From Rufibacter tibetensis (GTDB taxonomy: Bacteria > Bacteroidota > Bacteroidia > Cytophagales > Hymenobacteraceae): a stretch of DNA of 64,000 bases. Below the pieces are notes generated by a model. That model ran no database searches. It had not been told where the DNA came from and worked only from the letters and a program-made list of their open reading frames with translations. Both the position numbers and the translations under genes were made by a program. The number at the start of each line of letters is the position of its first letter. Position 1 is the stretch's first letter. Shown here piece after piece: positions 34,734-44,870 of the stretch. The DNA is taken from the NCBI RefSeq assembly GCF_001310085.1, contig NZ_CP012643.1, positions 4,532,001 through 4,596,000 of the forward strand, read 5' to 3'.

Positions 34734-36242
34734 ATGAAAAAAATCGAAAAGCTTCTGATTGCCAATCGTGGAGAAATAGCCCTGAGAGTCATGCGGTCAG
34801 CCCGTGAGATGGGCATCAAAACGGTGGCTATCTATTCAGAAGCAGACCGCCAGGCCCTGCACGTGCGCTTCGCCGATGAAGCTGTTTGCGTGGGCCCTCC
34901 AGCCTCCAGTGTCTCATACCTGCGCACGGATGTGATTCTGGACGTTTGCAAAAAGTTAGGCGTAGATGCCATTCACCCAGGCTATGGCTTCTTGTCTGAA
35001 AACGCGGGGTTTGCCCAACAGGTACAGGAAGCTGGCATTACCTTCATTGGACCCTCCCCGGAAGCCATAGAATTGATGGGAAGCAAACTGGCCGCGAAGG
35101 CTGCGGTGGCAAAGTACAACATACCCATGGTACCCGGCACCGAGTACGCCATCACTGATATTGAGGAAGCCAAAACCATAGCCACCAACATCGGATTCCC
35201 TATTCTGATCAAGGCAAGTGCCGGTGGCGGGGGGAAAGGCATGCGGGTAGTAGACCAGGTATCACAGTTTGAGGAGCAGATGCAGTTGGCGGTGAGTGAG
35301 GCTACCTCGGCCTTTGGTGATGGCTCGGTGTTCATTGAGAAATACGTGACCTCACCCCGTCATATCGAAATCCAGGTGTTGGGTGACACGCACGGCAACA
35401 TTGTGCATTTATTTGAGCGCGAATGCTCTATCCAGCGCCGTCATCAGAAGGTAATTGAAGAAGCTCCTTCTGCGGTTCTTACTCCAGAGTTAAGGGAACA
35501 GATGGGAAGGTGTGCGGTGGACGTAGCCAAAGCTTGCGATTACGTAGGTGCGGGTACCGTTGAATTCCTGTTAGACGAAAACCACAACTTCTACTTTCTG
35601 GAAATGAATACCCGTTTGCAGGTTGAACACCCCGTAACGGAGCAAATTACTGGTCTTGATTTAGTGAAGGAGCAAATTAAGGTAGCTCAAGGAGCGCCTC
35701 TCTCCTTTTCTCAGGAAGACCTCACCATCAATGGTCACGCTATGGAACTGCGGGTATATGCAGAAGACCCCGCTAACAACTTCTTACCAGACATCGGGAC
35801 TTTGACCACCTACAAGCGTCCTCAGGGATTAGGTGTACGAGTGGATGATGGCTTTGAAGAAGGTATGGAGATTCCTATTTACTATGACCCTATGATTGCA
35901 AAGCTGGTGACCTACGGCAAAGATCGGGAGGAAGCCATCGAAAAGATGATCAGGGCTATAGAGGAATACCAGATCACCGGAATCGAAACCACTTTACCGT
36001 TTGGGAAGTTTGTGATGCAACATGAGGCGTTCAGGTCAGGCAACTTTGATACTAAGTTTATTGAGCGGTATTTTCAAGACCCTTGCGTATTGAAGCCTTC
36101 CTCTTCTCCTGATGAAGCAGAGATTGCAGCAGTACTAGCGGCCATGTTCTCCGGACAAGCCAAAAAAGTAAACTCTGCTTCTACTTCAGTAAATCAAAGT
36201 ACAGGTGGTATGTCTGACTGGCGTAAAAACAGGCTAAAGTAA
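34734..36242 (+). CDS. accC: Biotin carboxylase (acetyl-CoA carboxylase AccC type)
   Basis: 502 aa. N-terminal LLIANRGEIALRVMRSAREM, ATP-grasp Gly-rich loop SAGGGGKGMRVV, FIEKYVTSPRHIEIQVLGD, ERECSIQRRHQKVIEEAPS, FLEMNTRLQVEHPVTE and ELRVYAEDP are the full set of biotin carboxylase motifs. It carboxylates biotin on a carrier protein. There is a Ser/Ala-rich tail of about 40 residues beyond the usual end. No accB or carboxyltransferase gene is adjacent, so it may serve acetyl-CoA carboxylase or another acyl-CoA carboxylase. Confidence 0.93.
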   Translation: MKKIEKLLIANRGEIALRVMRSAREMGIKTVAIYSEADRQALHVRFADEAVCVGPPASSVSYLRTDVILDVCKKLGVDAIHPGYGFLSENAGFAQQVQEAGITFIGPSPEAIELMGSKLAAKAAVAKYNIPMVPGTEYAITDIEEAKTIATNIGFPILIKASAGGGGKGMRVVDQVSQFEEQMQLAVSEATSAFGDGSVFIEKYVTSPRHIEIQVLGDTHGNIVHLFERECSIQRRHQKVIEEAPSAVLTPELREQMGRCAVDVAKACDYVGAGTVEFLLDENHNFYFLEMNTRLQVEHPVTEQITGLDLVKEQIKVAQGAPLSFSQEDLTINGHAMELRVYAEDPANNFLPDIGTLTTYKRPQGLGVRVDDGFEEGMEIPIYYDPMIAKLVTYGKDREEAIEKMIRAIEEYQITGIETTLPFGKFVMQHEAFRSGNFDTKFIERYFQDPCVLKPSSSPDEAEIAAVLAAMFSGQAKKVNSASTSVNQSTGGMSDWRKNRLK

Positions 36243-36260
36243 AATCAGAGATTTTATAAA

Positions 36261-36320
36261 AGAAAGCCCTCTGTTTTAAGCCTTTTATATAGAAAATAGG
36301 CATAAAATAGAGGGCTTTCT
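36261..36320. terminator. Terminator after accC
   Basis: Outer 12-bp stem AGAAAGCCCTCT / AGAGGGCTTTCT with inner imperfect pairing (TTTTAAGCC / GGCATAAAA). Genes converge here. Confidence 0.75.
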
Positions 36321-36405
36321 GTTGAACTTTATAATTGAATAAAGCTTTATCAAAATACCTTTCAGTTTAATTTTGGTAAAACAAGCTAAAATTGATACAG
36401 AAATT

Positions 36406-37134
36406 TTAAATTAAATCGAAGAGGTTCTTCACACCTACAAAACGTTCCCGTGTAAATCCTTCCCCGTAGGTGGCTCCTATGGCATGTCCTAGTTCTAGAG
36501 CTCGGGCTTCGATAAAGCGCATGAAATCAGGGGAAGAGATATAGGTGGCAGGCTCCGATGATTCAGGGCTGCTAGGGGTAAAGAACTGAGTTTTGAAAGC
36601 TCTTATGGCTTCTACCTTCTTTTCCCAAAAAGGGGTGATATCTACCACCAGGTCTGGAGAAATAAACCTATCCTGAATATAATGATACACTGCCTTAGGT
36701 CGCCAGGGTTCCTGCTCCACCCCGCCTTGGCCCTGGGTTTTCACCTGCAGAAGACCAGAGTAGAAACATGCCTCAGACACCAACTGACTTCCCCTTCCAT
36801 GGTCTGGGTGGCGGTCATGGATAGCATTCATCAACACAATCTCCGGCTGATACTTTCTGATTGCCTGAATGACTTTGCGCTGATGAGCTTCATCGTTTTG
36901 AAAAAAGCCATCAGCTAAGCCTAGGTTTTCACGGGCATCAAGGCCTAAGATGGTAGCTGAATCAGCAGCTTCCTGGGCCCTGGTTTCCGGAGTACCCCGG
37001 GTACCCAATTCGCCCCGGGTTAAGTCCACTACCCCCACCTTCTTTCCCAGTGCTTTATGGACCAGCAAGGTACCCACACAGCCAAGTTCAGCATCATCTG
37101 GGTGAGAGGCAAAAGCAACTATATCAAGCTTCAT
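36406..37134 (-). CDS. bshB1: Bacillithiol biosynthesis deacetylase BshB1
   Basis: 242 aa PIG-L-type zinc deacetylase. The metal motif SHPDDAELGCVGTL near the N-terminus and HDRHPDHGRGSQLVSEA are diagnostic; TRGELGTRGTPETRAQEA is typical of the BshB1 subfamily. It removes acetyl from GlcNAc-malate in the synthesis of bacillithiol, the low-molecular-weight thiol of many Bacteroidota. It follows the M23 peptidase gene by 10 nt on the same strand. Confidence 0.93.
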   Translation of the reverse strand: MKLDIVAFASHPDDAELGCVGTLLVHKALGKKVGVVDLTRGELGTRGTPETRAQEAADSATILGLDARENLGLADGFFQNDEAHQRKVIQAIRKYQPEIVLMNAIHDRHPDHGRGSQLVSEACFYSGLLQVKTQGQGGVEQEPWRPKAVYHYIQDRFISPDLVVDITPFWEKKVEAIRAFKTQFFTPSSPESSEPATYISSPDFMRFIEARALELGHAIGATYGEGFTRERFVGVKNLFDLI

Positions 37135-37144
37135 TGGTGTAGAG

Positions 37145-38197
37145 TTATTTGATGCGAAGGCTTCTGCCTACGCGCAAAGTAGTTTTTGTTGAAATACGGT
37201 TTAATCTCGTGATTTGAGAAACCGAAACACCATATTTACGGGCAATGGACCCTAGCACCTCTCCATTTCTCACTTTGTGGTAGACCACTTTTCTGGCCTT
37301 ACTAGCCCCAGAGGAGGAGGATGTTTTCTTAGCCCGATTGTAGTAATTGAAAAGCGCAGAGGTGATTTTAAAGTTCTCCCCCTTCAGCAGATACTCAGGG
37401 AAATTATAGATCTCCTCCGGGTCAATGGGATTACCTTCATAGCGCACTTCATAATGCAAGTGTGGACCAGAAGAACGACCCGTGCTTCCGCCCCAGCCTA
37501 TCAACTCCCCGGCTTTTACGTATTGGCCTACTTTTGCTATGGGTTTGCTTAAATGCCCATAAAGCGTTTCCAACCCATTTACATGGCGTACCACCAGGTA
37601 ATTGCCGTATCCGCCGCCATCCCATTTAGAGATCCTGATTACACCGTCAAAAGCAGTTTTCACAGAGTCACCTGTATCCAGGTCCAGGTCCGTGCCATAA
37701 TGCCACCGGTAGCCTCTAAACCCGAAGTCAGAGGTAATGGGTGTTTCCACCAGAGGCATCTTGTAAGCGTGCTTGGAATCGTATAAACGCAGGGCAACCG
37801 TGTCTTTCAACTGGCGTCCATCTTTATGATAAGGATTAATGTTGCGGGTATCCCATATGGCGTAATAGGCGGCAATCTTCACCCAGACACTATCATCCAT
37901 CTGGATTTGCTCAGATATCTCCACAAGGCTTTGCTCACCTAAATCCAAAGAGCTGGTGTCTTCGCTCACAATGGAGAGTTTCCGGACAGGGCTAAACTCC
38001 CCTCTGTTAGGTTTGTCGCTGTCCTGAGAGGTTTCTTGTTTTACCTCTACCGTAGTTTTGGGCTTCACCTGCCTTATCTTGGGAGCCTTTCTTCTGAACA
38101 GGTCTTTATTTGTTCTCTTCTTTTGGGCTTCAGCCATGTTCCCAGAAAGGGCAAAGCAGGAAAGCAAAAAGAAGAAAAGTAGTTTCTTAAAAAGCAT
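37145..38197 (-). CDS. M23 family metallopeptidase with C-terminal LysM domain
   Basis: 350 aa, exported (signal peptide about 1-24, FALSGNMAEAQ). The LytM/M23 domain (about 150-255) has zinc ligands in RWHYGTDLDLDTG and SGPHLHYEVR. A LysM domain (about 306-350, YHKVRNGEVLGSIARKYGVS) binds peptidoglycan. It likely cuts peptide cross-links or activates amidases in the cell wall. It is the first gene of a pair with bshB1. A basic linker (RAKKTSSSSGASKARK) joins the domains. Confidence 0.93.
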   Translation of the reverse strand: MLFKKLLFFFLLSCFALSGNMAEAQKKRTNKDLFRRKAPKIRQVKPKTTVEVKQETSQDSDKPNRGEFSPVRKLSIVSEDTSSLDLGEQSLVEISEQIQMDDSVWVKIAAYYAIWDTRNINPYHKDGRQLKDTVALRLYDSKHAYKMPLVETPITSDFGFRGYRWHYGTDLDLDTGDSVKTAFDGVIRISKWDGGGYGNYLVVRHVNGLETLYGHLSKPIAKVGQYVKAGELIGWGGSTGRSSGPHLHYEVRYEGNPIDPEEIYNFPEYLLKGENFKITSALFNYYNRAKKTSSSSGASKARKVVYHKVRNGEVLGSIARKYGVSVSQITRLNRISTKTTLRVGRSLRIK

Positions 38198-38249
38198 TTA
38201 ATCCAATTAATCACCGAGCCTGAACTTCCTCAGATTCGGCTTTAGAACT

Positions 38250-38297
38250 GAACAAGCCCCTATTTTATTGCCTTAACAATAAGATAGAGGCTTGTTC
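38250..38297 (-). terminator. Terminator after trxB
   Basis: Stem GAACAAGCC / GGCTTGTTC extended by TA/TA, with a 22-nt interior, downstream of trxB on the minus strand. Confidence 0.65.
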
Positions 38298-38305
38298 TCC
38301 TTGTT

Positions 38306-39250
38306 TTAATGATCTTCCAGTGAGGCCAGGTAGCGTTCAGCATCAAGAGCCGCCATACAACCTGTACCGGCTGCTGTCACCGCTTGTCGGTACACATTGT
38401 CCTGCACATCGCCGCAGGCAAAGACGCCGTCTACATTCGTTTTAGACGTACCCGGAATTGTTTTCAAGTAGCCGCTCTCATCGTGCTCCAGGTAAGACTG
38501 GAATATCTTGGAATTTGGTTCATGACCAATGGCCACAAAGAAACCACTCACCTTGATGTCTTGTGTCTCACCAGTTACCGCATTTTTGATACGAGCTCCT
38601 TCTACGCCATGCTCCCCTAAAATCTCTTCGGTCACACTGTTCCAAAGAATTTCAATGTTAGGTGTGTTCTTCACGCGGTTCTGCATGATGGTAGAGGCAC
38701 GCATCTCTTCACGGCGCACAATCATGTACACCTTAGAGCAAAGGTTAGATAAGTAATGCGCCTCTTCGCAGGCAGTATCTCCAGCTCCTACAATAGCTAC
38801 GTCCTGTCCACGGTAGAAGAATCCGTCACACACGGCGCAGGCAGAAACACCACTTCCGTTCAATCTTGACTCAGATTCCAAGCCTAACCACTTCGCAGAA
38901 GCTCCTGTTGCAATAATCACCGTATCTGCATCAATCTCCTTCTCCTCGTCAATCGTCACTTTATGCGGCTTTCCGGAGAAATCTACTGAGGTAGCGATGC
39001 CGTACCGTATATCAGTTCCAAATCTGGCTGCCTGCTGACGGAAATCTTCCATCATCTGCGGGCCATTTATGCCGGAAGGATATCCGGGGTAGTTTTCAAC
39101 GTCGTTCGTAATGGTCAACTGACCACCAGGTTGCAAGCCTTGGTACATTACCGGTTGTAAGCCGGCACGTGAGGCGTAAATGGCAGCGGCATATCCGGCA
39201 GGACCAGAACCTATGATCAGACACTTTACACGCTCCTTTTGGTTTTCCAT
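38306..39250 (-). CDS. trxB: Thioredoxin-disulfide reductase
   Basis: 314 aa FAD/NADPH flavoenzyme. GSGPAGYAAAIYASRAGL (FAD), the redox pair in SACAVCDGFFY, VAIVGAGDTACEEA (NADPH) and FACGDVQDNVYRQAVTAAGTG are all present. It keeps thioredoxin reduced, and in bacillithiol-using bacteria it complements the BSH system. Length is normal. Confidence 0.97.
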   Translation of the reverse strand: MENQKERVKCLIIGSGPAGYAAAIYASRAGLQPVMYQGLQPGGQLTITNDVENYPGYPSGINGPQMMEDFRQQAARFGTDIRYGIATSVDFSGKPHKVTIDEEKEIDADTVIIATGASAKWLGLESESRLNGSGVSACAVCDGFFYRGQDVAIVGAGDTACEEAHYLSNLCSKVYMIVRREEMRASTIMQNRVKNTPNIEILWNSVTEEILGEHGVEGARIKNAVTGETQDIKVSGFFVAIGHEPNSKIFQSYLEHDESGYLKTIPGTSKTNVDGVFACGDVQDNVYRQAVTAAGTGCMAALDAERYLASLEDH

Positions 39251-39439
39251 ATGGGGTAATAATTTGGGAGTGCAATATTACAAATTATTTTAGAGACACC
39301 GGAAGAAGAGCTGGTATCCTGTGCGTCCAAATAACATTTATTTGATATAAAAGTTTGTAAACCATCTTTTTACAACTGTTTTACCAACTTTTCACTCTTC
39401 TTGAATATAACAAAATAGAGGAAAGAAGAATTCTCTTCC

Positions 39440-39558
39440 GGCAGGGCAATCTTTAGACCTACTGTCTCCGCAATGGTTTAAACCCACTTACCTGTTTACA
39501 GGGAGTTTTGCAGAAAGCGCGTGTAAACGGAGGCAGCAGTCTTGGCACCTACCCTGCT
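39440..39558. ncRNA. Candidate rod-shaped structured RNA, possibly 6S-like
   Basis: About 119 nt that fold into a long rod: 39440-39446 with 39552-39558 (7 bp), 39555 region excepted, AGAC 39455-39458 with GTCT 39539-39542 (4 bp), 39462-39470 with 39528-39536 (9 bp, one G-U) and 39494-39500 with 39522-39528 (about 6-7 bp). The stems alternate with internal loops, the shape of 6S RNA, and the length is similar to the short Bacteroidota 6S (6S-Flavo) class. I found no perfect promoter on either strand, so strand is open: the plus strand would end at the adjacent hairpin 39568-39600. Identification as 6S is inference. Confidence 0.35.
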
Positions 39559-39567
39559 GAAAAGCAA

Positions 39568-39600
39568 AAAGCCTTGGCTTCTTGAGAAACCAAGGCTTTA
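39568..39600. terminator. Terminator after rpoD (possibly also for the rod RNA on the plus strand)
   Basis: Stem AAAGCCTTGG / CCAAGGCTTT with loop; on the minus strand it is followed by TTTTTGCTTTTC. Confidence 0.8.
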
Positions 39601-39616
39601 AAATCCTTTTATAAGC

Positions 39617-40480
39617 TTATCCTAAGTAAGGTTTTAAGGCCTTGCTGCGGGAAGTATGACGTAAACGACGGATGGCTTTCTCTTTGATCTGGCGCACACG
39701 CTCACGAGTCAGGTTGAATTTCTCACCAATCTCTTCCAAGGTCAGGGAGTGCTCACCGTTCAATCCAAAGTAAAGAGTAATCACATCGGCTTCACGTTTG
39801 GTTAAGGTAGAAAGGGCACGCTGTACTTCTTTGCGAAGAGAGTCGTTCATCAGGCCTGTATCCGGAGACTCTTCGTCTTCGTTTTCCAGAACATCTAATA
39901 AACGGTTTTCTTCTCCTTGCACGAACGGTGCATCTACCGACACGTGACGGCCTGAGATCTTCAGGGTATCTACTACCTCAGCAGTGGTGAGTTCCAGTAC
40001 TTCGGCAATCTCTTCCGGAGACGGCTCACGCTCAAACTTTTGTTCCAGCTCTGAGAAAGACTTGGAGATCTTGTTCAAAGAACCTACTCTGTTCAAAGGC
40101 AGACGCACAATTCTTGACTGTTCGGCCAAAGCCTGAAGAATTGACTGACGGATCCACCATACGGCGTAGGAAATAAATTTGAAACCACGGGTTTCGTCAA
40201 AACGCTTAGCGGCTTTGATCAAACCTAAGTTTCCTTCGTTGATCAAATCACCCAGGGATAAACCCTGGTTCTGGTATTGCTTTGCCACCGACACCACGAA
40301 GCGGAGGTTGGCTTTAGTTAATTTTTCGAGGGCGAACTGGTCGCCTTCTCTGATGCGCTGGGCAAGCGTTACCTCCTCGTCTGGGGTGAGCAAGTCCACC
40401 TTTCCAATCTCCTGCAGGTACTTATCTAGGGATTGGCTTTCGCGGTTGGTAATCTGCTTGCTTATTTTCAGCTGTCTCAT
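39617..40480 (-). CDS. rpoD: Primary sigma factor (RpoD/SigA type)
   Basis: 287 aa, the short form typical of Bacteroidota that lacks region 1.1. Region 1.2 ([20 protein letters not shown]), region 2 ([40 protein letters not shown]), region 3 and region 4 helix-turn-helix ([20 protein letters not shown]) are present. In this phylum it reads TAnnTTTG / TTG promoters, which occur throughout the window. It is a single-gene transcript with its own terminator. Confidence 0.96.
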   Translation of the reverse strand: MRQLKISKQITNRESQSLDKYLQEIGKVDLLTPDEEVTLAQRIREGDQFALEKLTKANLRFVVSVAKQYQNQGLSLGDLINEGNLGLIKAAKRFDETRGFKFISYAVWWIRQSILQALAEQSRIVRLPLNRVGSLNKISKSFSELEQKFEREPSPEEIAEVLELTTAEVVDTLKISGRHVSVDAPFVQGEENRLLDVLENEDEESPDTGLMNDSLRKEVQRALSTLTKREADVITLYFGLNGEHSLTLEEIGEKFNLTRERVRQIKEKAIRRLRHTSRSKALKPYLG

Positions 40481-40621
40481 TGGAGTGTATTTCTATCTGT
40501 GTAAATCTCTGTATTGGTTGGCTGTTGGGGTAACACTTTCCCAGGCTCCAAAAGTTCTCTTAAATCCAAAACACCTGCTAACTCTCCTATTTTAAGGCCG
40601 TTTATAGTTAAACAGCCCTAA

Positions 40622-40666
40622 AACCCGGCCCCTCACGTCCAATTTGTAAACGTGCAGAGCCGGGTT
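40622..40666 (-). terminator. Terminator after pnp
   Basis: Outer stem AACCCGGC / GCCGGGTT with inner CACGT / ACGTG; minus-strand tail TTTAGGGCTGTTT. Confidence 0.65.
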
Positions 40667-40681
40667 GTAAGAGGCTAGTAC

Positions 40682-42832
40682 TTAGTCCTTTTTGGGAGCA
40701 GACTCCTGGCGCTCAGGCTTAGGCAATAAGGCTTTGCGGGAAAGTTTGAATTTTCCGGTCTTTTGGTCGATGTCCACCAGTTTCACCTGGATTTCTTCGC
40801 CTAATTCCAACACGCCTTCCATGCTTTCAAGACGTTCCCACTTCACCTCAGAGATGTGCAGCAAACCGTCTTTGCCCGGCATGAATTCAACAAATGCGCC
40901 GTAAGGCTGGATTGATTTTACTTTACCGGTGTAGGTATCGCCCACTTCAGGAACGGCTACAATGGCTTTGATTTTAGACACGGCCATCTGCATTGCTTCC
41001 TGGTTGGTAGCGAACACGTTCACAAGGCCTTTGTCGTTTTTCTCCTCAATTTGGATAACCGCACCAGAATCACGCTGAATTTGCTGGATTACTTTACCAC
41101 CTGGTCCAATAATAGCACCAATGAATTCCTTTTCAATGATGATATTGGTAGAACGTGGGGTATGCGGTTTGAAGTCTGCATTAGGCTGAGCGATGGTTTT
41201 GTTCATCTCACCTAATATGTGCAAACGTCCATTTCTAGCCTGAGCCAATGCCTGGCCTAGGATCTCAAAAGAAAGACCTTTCACTTTGATGTCCATCTGG
41301 CAAGCAGTAATCCCGTTGGCAGTACCGGTTACTTTGAAGTCCATGTCACCTAGGTGATCCTCATCACCCAAGATGTCAGAAAGAACTGCGAAGTTGCCGG
41401 ACTCCTCGTCCATGATCAAGCCCATGGCTATACCAGATACCGGCGCTTTGATTTGGATACCTGCATCCATCAAGGCTAGCGTTCCGGCGCAAACAGTCGC
41501 CATAGAAGAAGAACCGTTTGACTCCAGAATATCTGAAACGATACGGATGGTGTATGGATTCTCATCTTCTGCTGGTAATACTTTCTTCAATGAACGCATA
41601 GCCAGGTTTCCGTGTCCTACTTCTCTACGGCCGGTACCACGCATAGGCTTGGCCTCACCAGTTGAGAATGGAGGGAAGTTATAGTGCAACATGAATTTGT
41701 TGTAGCCAGAGAACATGGCGCCATCAATCATCTGCTCATCTAATTTGGTACCCAAGGTTACCGTAGTCAACGACTGCGTCTCACCACGGGTAAATACCGC
41801 AGAACCATGCGCAGATGGCAGGTAGTTGATTTCTGACCAGATAGGACGAATTTCGTCTAAAGCACGGCCATCTAAACGGCGACGCTCTTTCAATACCGCA
41901 TCACGTACCGCTTCTTTCTCTGCATCATGGAAGTATTTTCCAATGAGGGTAGAATCATACGTATGGTCTTCAGGCAAAGAGGCTACAAACTCCTCTTTGA
42001 TCGCCTTGAAGGAAGCCTTGCGCTCAGCTTTTACGTTGTTACCAGAGGCAGCAACTTGGTAGGCTTTATCATAAACCGCTTTGAATATAAGCTGTTTCAG
42101 TTCTTCGTCGTTGGTTTCGTGGCTGTATTCGCGTTTGGTTGTTTTACCAACTTCCTGGCCTAGCTCCACCTGCACTTGCACTTGCTCTTTGATGGCTTGG
42201 TGCGCTATGCGGATGGCTTCCAGCATGTCTTCTTCAGACACTTCGCTCATTTCGCCTTCCACCATGGCCACACTGTCAGCGGTACCACCCACGATCAGGT
42301 CAATATCGGCACGCTTCAAGTCAGACAGTAAAGGGTTGATCTGGAACTGACCGTCAATACGGGCAACCCGCACTTCAGAGATAGGTCCGTTGAAAGGGAT
42401 ATCAGAAACAGAAAGCGCAGCTGAGGCAGCCAAAGCAGCTAAAGCATCAGGCAGGATTTCAGCGTCTGCAGAGATCAGGTTGATGATCACCTGGGTTTCA
42501 GAATGGTAATCATCCGGGAACATAGGCCGCAGGATACGGTCTACCAAACGGCTGATCAGGATTTCGTAGTCAGAAAGACGTGCTTCTCTTTTCAGGAAAC
42601 CACCAGGGATTTTACCTGAAGAAGCAAATTTCTCTTGATAATCTACTGACAAAGGAAGGAAGTCTACTCCTTCACGGGCACCTACGTTAGATACCACTGT
42701 AGCCAGCAGCATGGCATTTCCGCATCTCACCACTACAGAGCCGTCTGCCTGTTTTGCAAGCTTGCCGGTTTCAATAGTTATATCACGGCCATTGGCCATG
42801 CGGATTGTTTTTGTTATAGCGTTGTATGACAT
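40682..42832 (-). CDS. pnp: Polyribonucleotide nucleotidyltransferase
   Basis: 716 aa from the ATG at 42832 ([15 protein letters not shown]). Two RNase PH-like domains (about 1-225 and 310-540) flank an all-alpha domain, followed by KH (about 555-615, [20 protein letters not shown]) and S1 (about 620-695, [20 protein letters not shown]). It degrades RNA by phosphorolysis from the 3' end. As often in bacteria it follows rpsO, here with a terminator between. The tail [13 protein letters not shown] is charged and short. Confidence 0.97.
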   Translation of the reverse strand: MSYNAITKTIRMANGRDITIETGKLAKQADGSVVVRCGNAMLLATVVSNVGAREGVDFLPLSVDYQEKFASSGKIPGGFLKREARLSDYEILISRLVDRILRPMFPDDYHSETQVIINLISADAEILPDALAALAASAALSVSDIPFNGPISEVRVARIDGQFQINPLLSDLKRADIDLIVGGTADSVAMVEGEMSEVSEEDMLEAIRIAHQAIKEQVQVQVELGQEVGKTTKREYSHETNDEELKQLIFKAVYDKAYQVAASGNNVKAERKASFKAIKEEFVASLPEDHTYDSTLIGKYFHDAEKEAVRDAVLKERRRLDGRALDEIRPIWSEINYLPSAHGSAVFTRGETQSLTTVTLGTKLDEQMIDGAMFSGYNKFMLHYNFPPFSTGEAKPMRGTGRREVGHGNLAMRSLKKVLPAEDENPYTIRIVSDILESNGSSSMATVCAGTLALMDAGIQIKAPVSGIAMGLIMDEESGNFAVLSDILGDEDHLGDMDFKVTGTANGITACQMDIKVKGLSFEILGQALAQARNGRLHILGEMNKTIAQPNADFKPHTPRSTNIIIEKEFIGAIIGPGGKVIQQIQRDSGAVIQIEEKNDKGLVNVFATNQEAMQMAVSKIKAIVAVPEVGDTYTGKVKSIQPYGAFVEFMPGKDGLLHISEVKWERLESMEGVLELGEEIQVKLVDIDQKTGKFKLSRKALLPKPERQESAPKKD

Positions 42833-42922
42833 CGTTCTCAATATATGATGCAATCAAAGTAAAAGGCACCCGAAGGCAGAGAGCCCAGGGCGCTGAGAGC
42901 AAGAAGGGAAAGCGGAGGCAAT

Positions 42923-42967
42923 AAAAAAGATTAGGGAATCCTATTAATGAATTCCCTAATCTTTTTT
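42923..42967 (-). terminator. Terminator between rpsO and pnp
   Basis: 17-bp perfect stem AAAAAAGATTAGGGAAT and complement with an 11-nt loop and flanking A/T runs. Confidence 0.85.
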
Positions 42968-42976
42968 CTATAATGA

Positions 42977-43252
42977 TTATTTACGAATGCCTAATTCAGC
43001 GATAATAGCACGATAGCGCGTAATGTCGGTTTTTGTCAGGTAATTCAGTAATCTTCTTCTTTTACCTACCAGTTTCAAAAGACCCAAACGAGTTGAGAAG
43101 TCTTTTTTATTTGATTTCAGGTGTTCTGTCAGGTGGTTAATCCGGGCAGTAAACAAGGCGATTTGTGATTCAGCAGATCCGGTATCGGTGGCTGACTTAG
43201 AAAAACCGCTGGTTTGGAAGATTTCTTTTTTCGCTTCGGTAGTTAATTTCAT
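42977..43252 (-). CDS. rpsO: 30S ribosomal protein S15
   Basis: 91 aa, family length about 89. [22 protein letters not shown] and [18 protein letters not shown] are the S15 signatures. It binds 16S rRNA in the platform. A full-consensus promoter lies 50 bp upstream, and a strong terminator separates it from pnp. Confidence 0.97.
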   Translation of the reverse strand: MKLTTEAKKEIFQTSGFSKSATDTGSAESQIALFTARINHLTEHLKSNKKDFSTRLGLLKLVGKRRRLLNYLTKTDITRYRAIIAELGIRK

Positions 43253-43301
43253 TGCGTGTAACTGTACTTGTCTTATTTATCGCAGTTCTGAATATAAGGC
43301 G

Positions 43302-43331
43302 CAAAGTTAAGAAACAAAGCCAAATATTCAA
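43302..43331 (-). promoter_or_regulatory. rpsO promoter
   Basis: Minus-strand TTG (43331-43329), exactly 19 bp, TAACTTTG (43309-43302): full match to the Bacteroidota promoter pattern. Confidence 0.72.
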
Positions 43332-43364
43332 ACAAAACAGGTAAATATAGTAGGCCTATTTCTA

Positions 43365-44777
43365 CTAGATTGCCTTTTTACGTTGCAACCGCGCAGTGAA
43401 CTTCCGCCAGAAGTCAAATTCCAGAAGGTTAGAGTCATTGCGCGCCTGGTACAGGAAGAAAAGCCCGGCGGGCAGAAGGATCAGGTTAGCAGCCCACATG
43501 CCTAAGGCTACGGGAGCCACTCCTTCCCTTCCCCATTTCTCCCCTAAAATGCTGAGCACGTAATACACAATAAAGAAGGCTATGGAAATGATTACCGGCA
43601 TACCTAATCCTCCTTTTCGAATGATAGCACCCAGAGGTGCGCCAATCAGGAACATGATAAAGCAAGCTACGGCCTGGGTGAATTTGCGGTAAATCTCAAT
43701 CTCATAGTTGTTCTGCTCCCGCTGGATAGTAGTAAGCCTGGATGCATAAGAACTGGTAAAGCTCTTTACATTTCGGGCAGCGTTGGAGGCCGTTTGCACG
43801 TCTTGCAGAGTAGCTTCTGGCAATTTCTTCAATAAGATTTTTTTAACCTTAAGCGTGTCTGCTGACTTCAGGCTGGAAAAGTGCGAAAAGAAAGGGCGCA
43901 CATTGGGCTCCAGCAAAGTAGTTTCTTTTTGAATTTGTTTCTGGAGAGAGTCTGTTACCTGGGTTAGTTGATTGATGTTCTTCATCATCTTATTATCAGC
44001 GAACCACTGCGCGTTGCTGCGGGTCATCTGGAAGGAAGCCAGGTTCACCACAATTTTGTTTTTGGTGAAGGCTTGCCGTAAATACCCAGAGCTTGGACCA
44101 TAGCCATTAGAACTGCCTGGCCGCTCTTCAGCAAAGGTTTTACCATGGAACATTTCCAGCACCAGGTACTGGTCATTGAACTGGGTGTACATCTTGCCTG
44201 AGTCGGCTAGCATGACCACGGCATTTCCCTGTCCGTTGGAATGGTCATAGATCATAATGTCTTTCAGGGTCTGCCCATCTTCAAACTTCTTCCCTACCCT
44301 AATGCTACGGTTAGGCAAACCGTTGTAAAAAGAACCTTCTTTCAGGTCAAGGGAGGGTTTCTTCTGTCGGATGTCCCACATTAAGCTATAGGCCTTCAGG
44401 TTGGCTTTAGGGACTATGGTATTATGGAAAACAAAGGCCGCAACAGTTAGTAGCACGGCAAAAATAAACACCGGGCGCAGGGTACGCACCAGTGAAATAC
44501 CTGAAGTCTTGATGGCGGTTAATTCATGATGCTCTCCCAGGTTTCCGAACGTCATGAGAGAGGAAAGCAGGATGGCCAAGGGAAAGGCCATGGGCGCCAG
44601 GTTCAAGCTGAAGTAAAACAGCAACTCTGAGATAACTGCTGCACCCAAGTCCTTTCCTATCAGGTCATCCAGGTATTTCAGGATGACCTGTAGGAGCAGA
44701 ATAAACTCTACAACAGCAAAAGTGAGTACAAAAGGCCCTAAAAAGGACTTAAGAATAAGTTTATCTAATTTTTTCAT
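43365..44777 (-). CDS. LptF/LptG-family permease (YjgP/YjgQ)
   Basis: 470 aa from the ATG at 44777 (MKKLDKLILKSFLGPFVLTF). Three N-terminal membrane helices (about 15-35, 55-80, 98-120), a periplasmic beta-jellyroll-type middle (about 125-370) and three C-terminal helices (about 375-455, FIMFLIGAPLGAIIRKGGLG). It is a subunit of the LptB2FG exporter that extracts lipopolysaccharide from the inner membrane. The middle has an extra helical insert (about 255-350) compared with enterobacterial LptF. Whether it acts as LptF or LptG is not clear. Confidence 0.92.
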   Translation of the reverse strand: MKKLDKLILKSFLGPFVLTFAVVEFILLLQVILKYLDDLIGKDLGAAVISELLFYFSLNLAPMAFPLAILLSSLMTFGNLGEHHELTAIKTSGISLVRTLRPVFIFAVLLTVAAFVFHNTIVPKANLKAYSLMWDIRQKKPSLDLKEGSFYNGLPNRSIRVGKKFEDGQTLKDIMIYDHSNGQGNAVVMLADSGKMYTQFNDQYLVLEMFHGKTFAEERPGSSNGYGPSSGYLRQAFTKNKIVVNLASFQMTRSNAQWFADNKMMKNINQLTQVTDSLQKQIQKETTLLEPNVRPFFSHFSSLKSADTLKVKKILLKKLPEATLQDVQTASNAARNVKSFTSSYASRLTTIQREQNNYEIEIYRKFTQAVACFIMFLIGAPLGAIIRKGGLGMPVIISIAFFIVYYVLSILGEKWGREGVAPVALGMWAANLILLPAGLFFLYQARNDSNLLEFDFWRKFTARLQRKKAI

Positions 44778-44870
44778 GCAGTAACACCGCTTCCTGCCCA
44801 GAGCCAAAGATATGTGGCCAACTATTTCAGGAGAAGTGGTGCAATTTACGAAAAGCGGTAGAAAGACAGC

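Larger units (their letters stand above)
39251..39616. other. trxB-rpoD intergenic region
   Basis: 366 bp without a coding gene. It contains a candidate structured RNA (39440-39558), the rpoD terminator and a hairpin around GAAGAATTCTCTTC (39427-39440). The trxB-proximal part is AT-rich and featureless apart from near-promoter boxes. Confidence 0.6.

Noticed and set aside
39421-39446. RNase P RNA-like GAGGAAAG motif
   Set aside because: The match to the conserved RNase P sequence stops after eight bases and the other conserved RNase P segments are absent.
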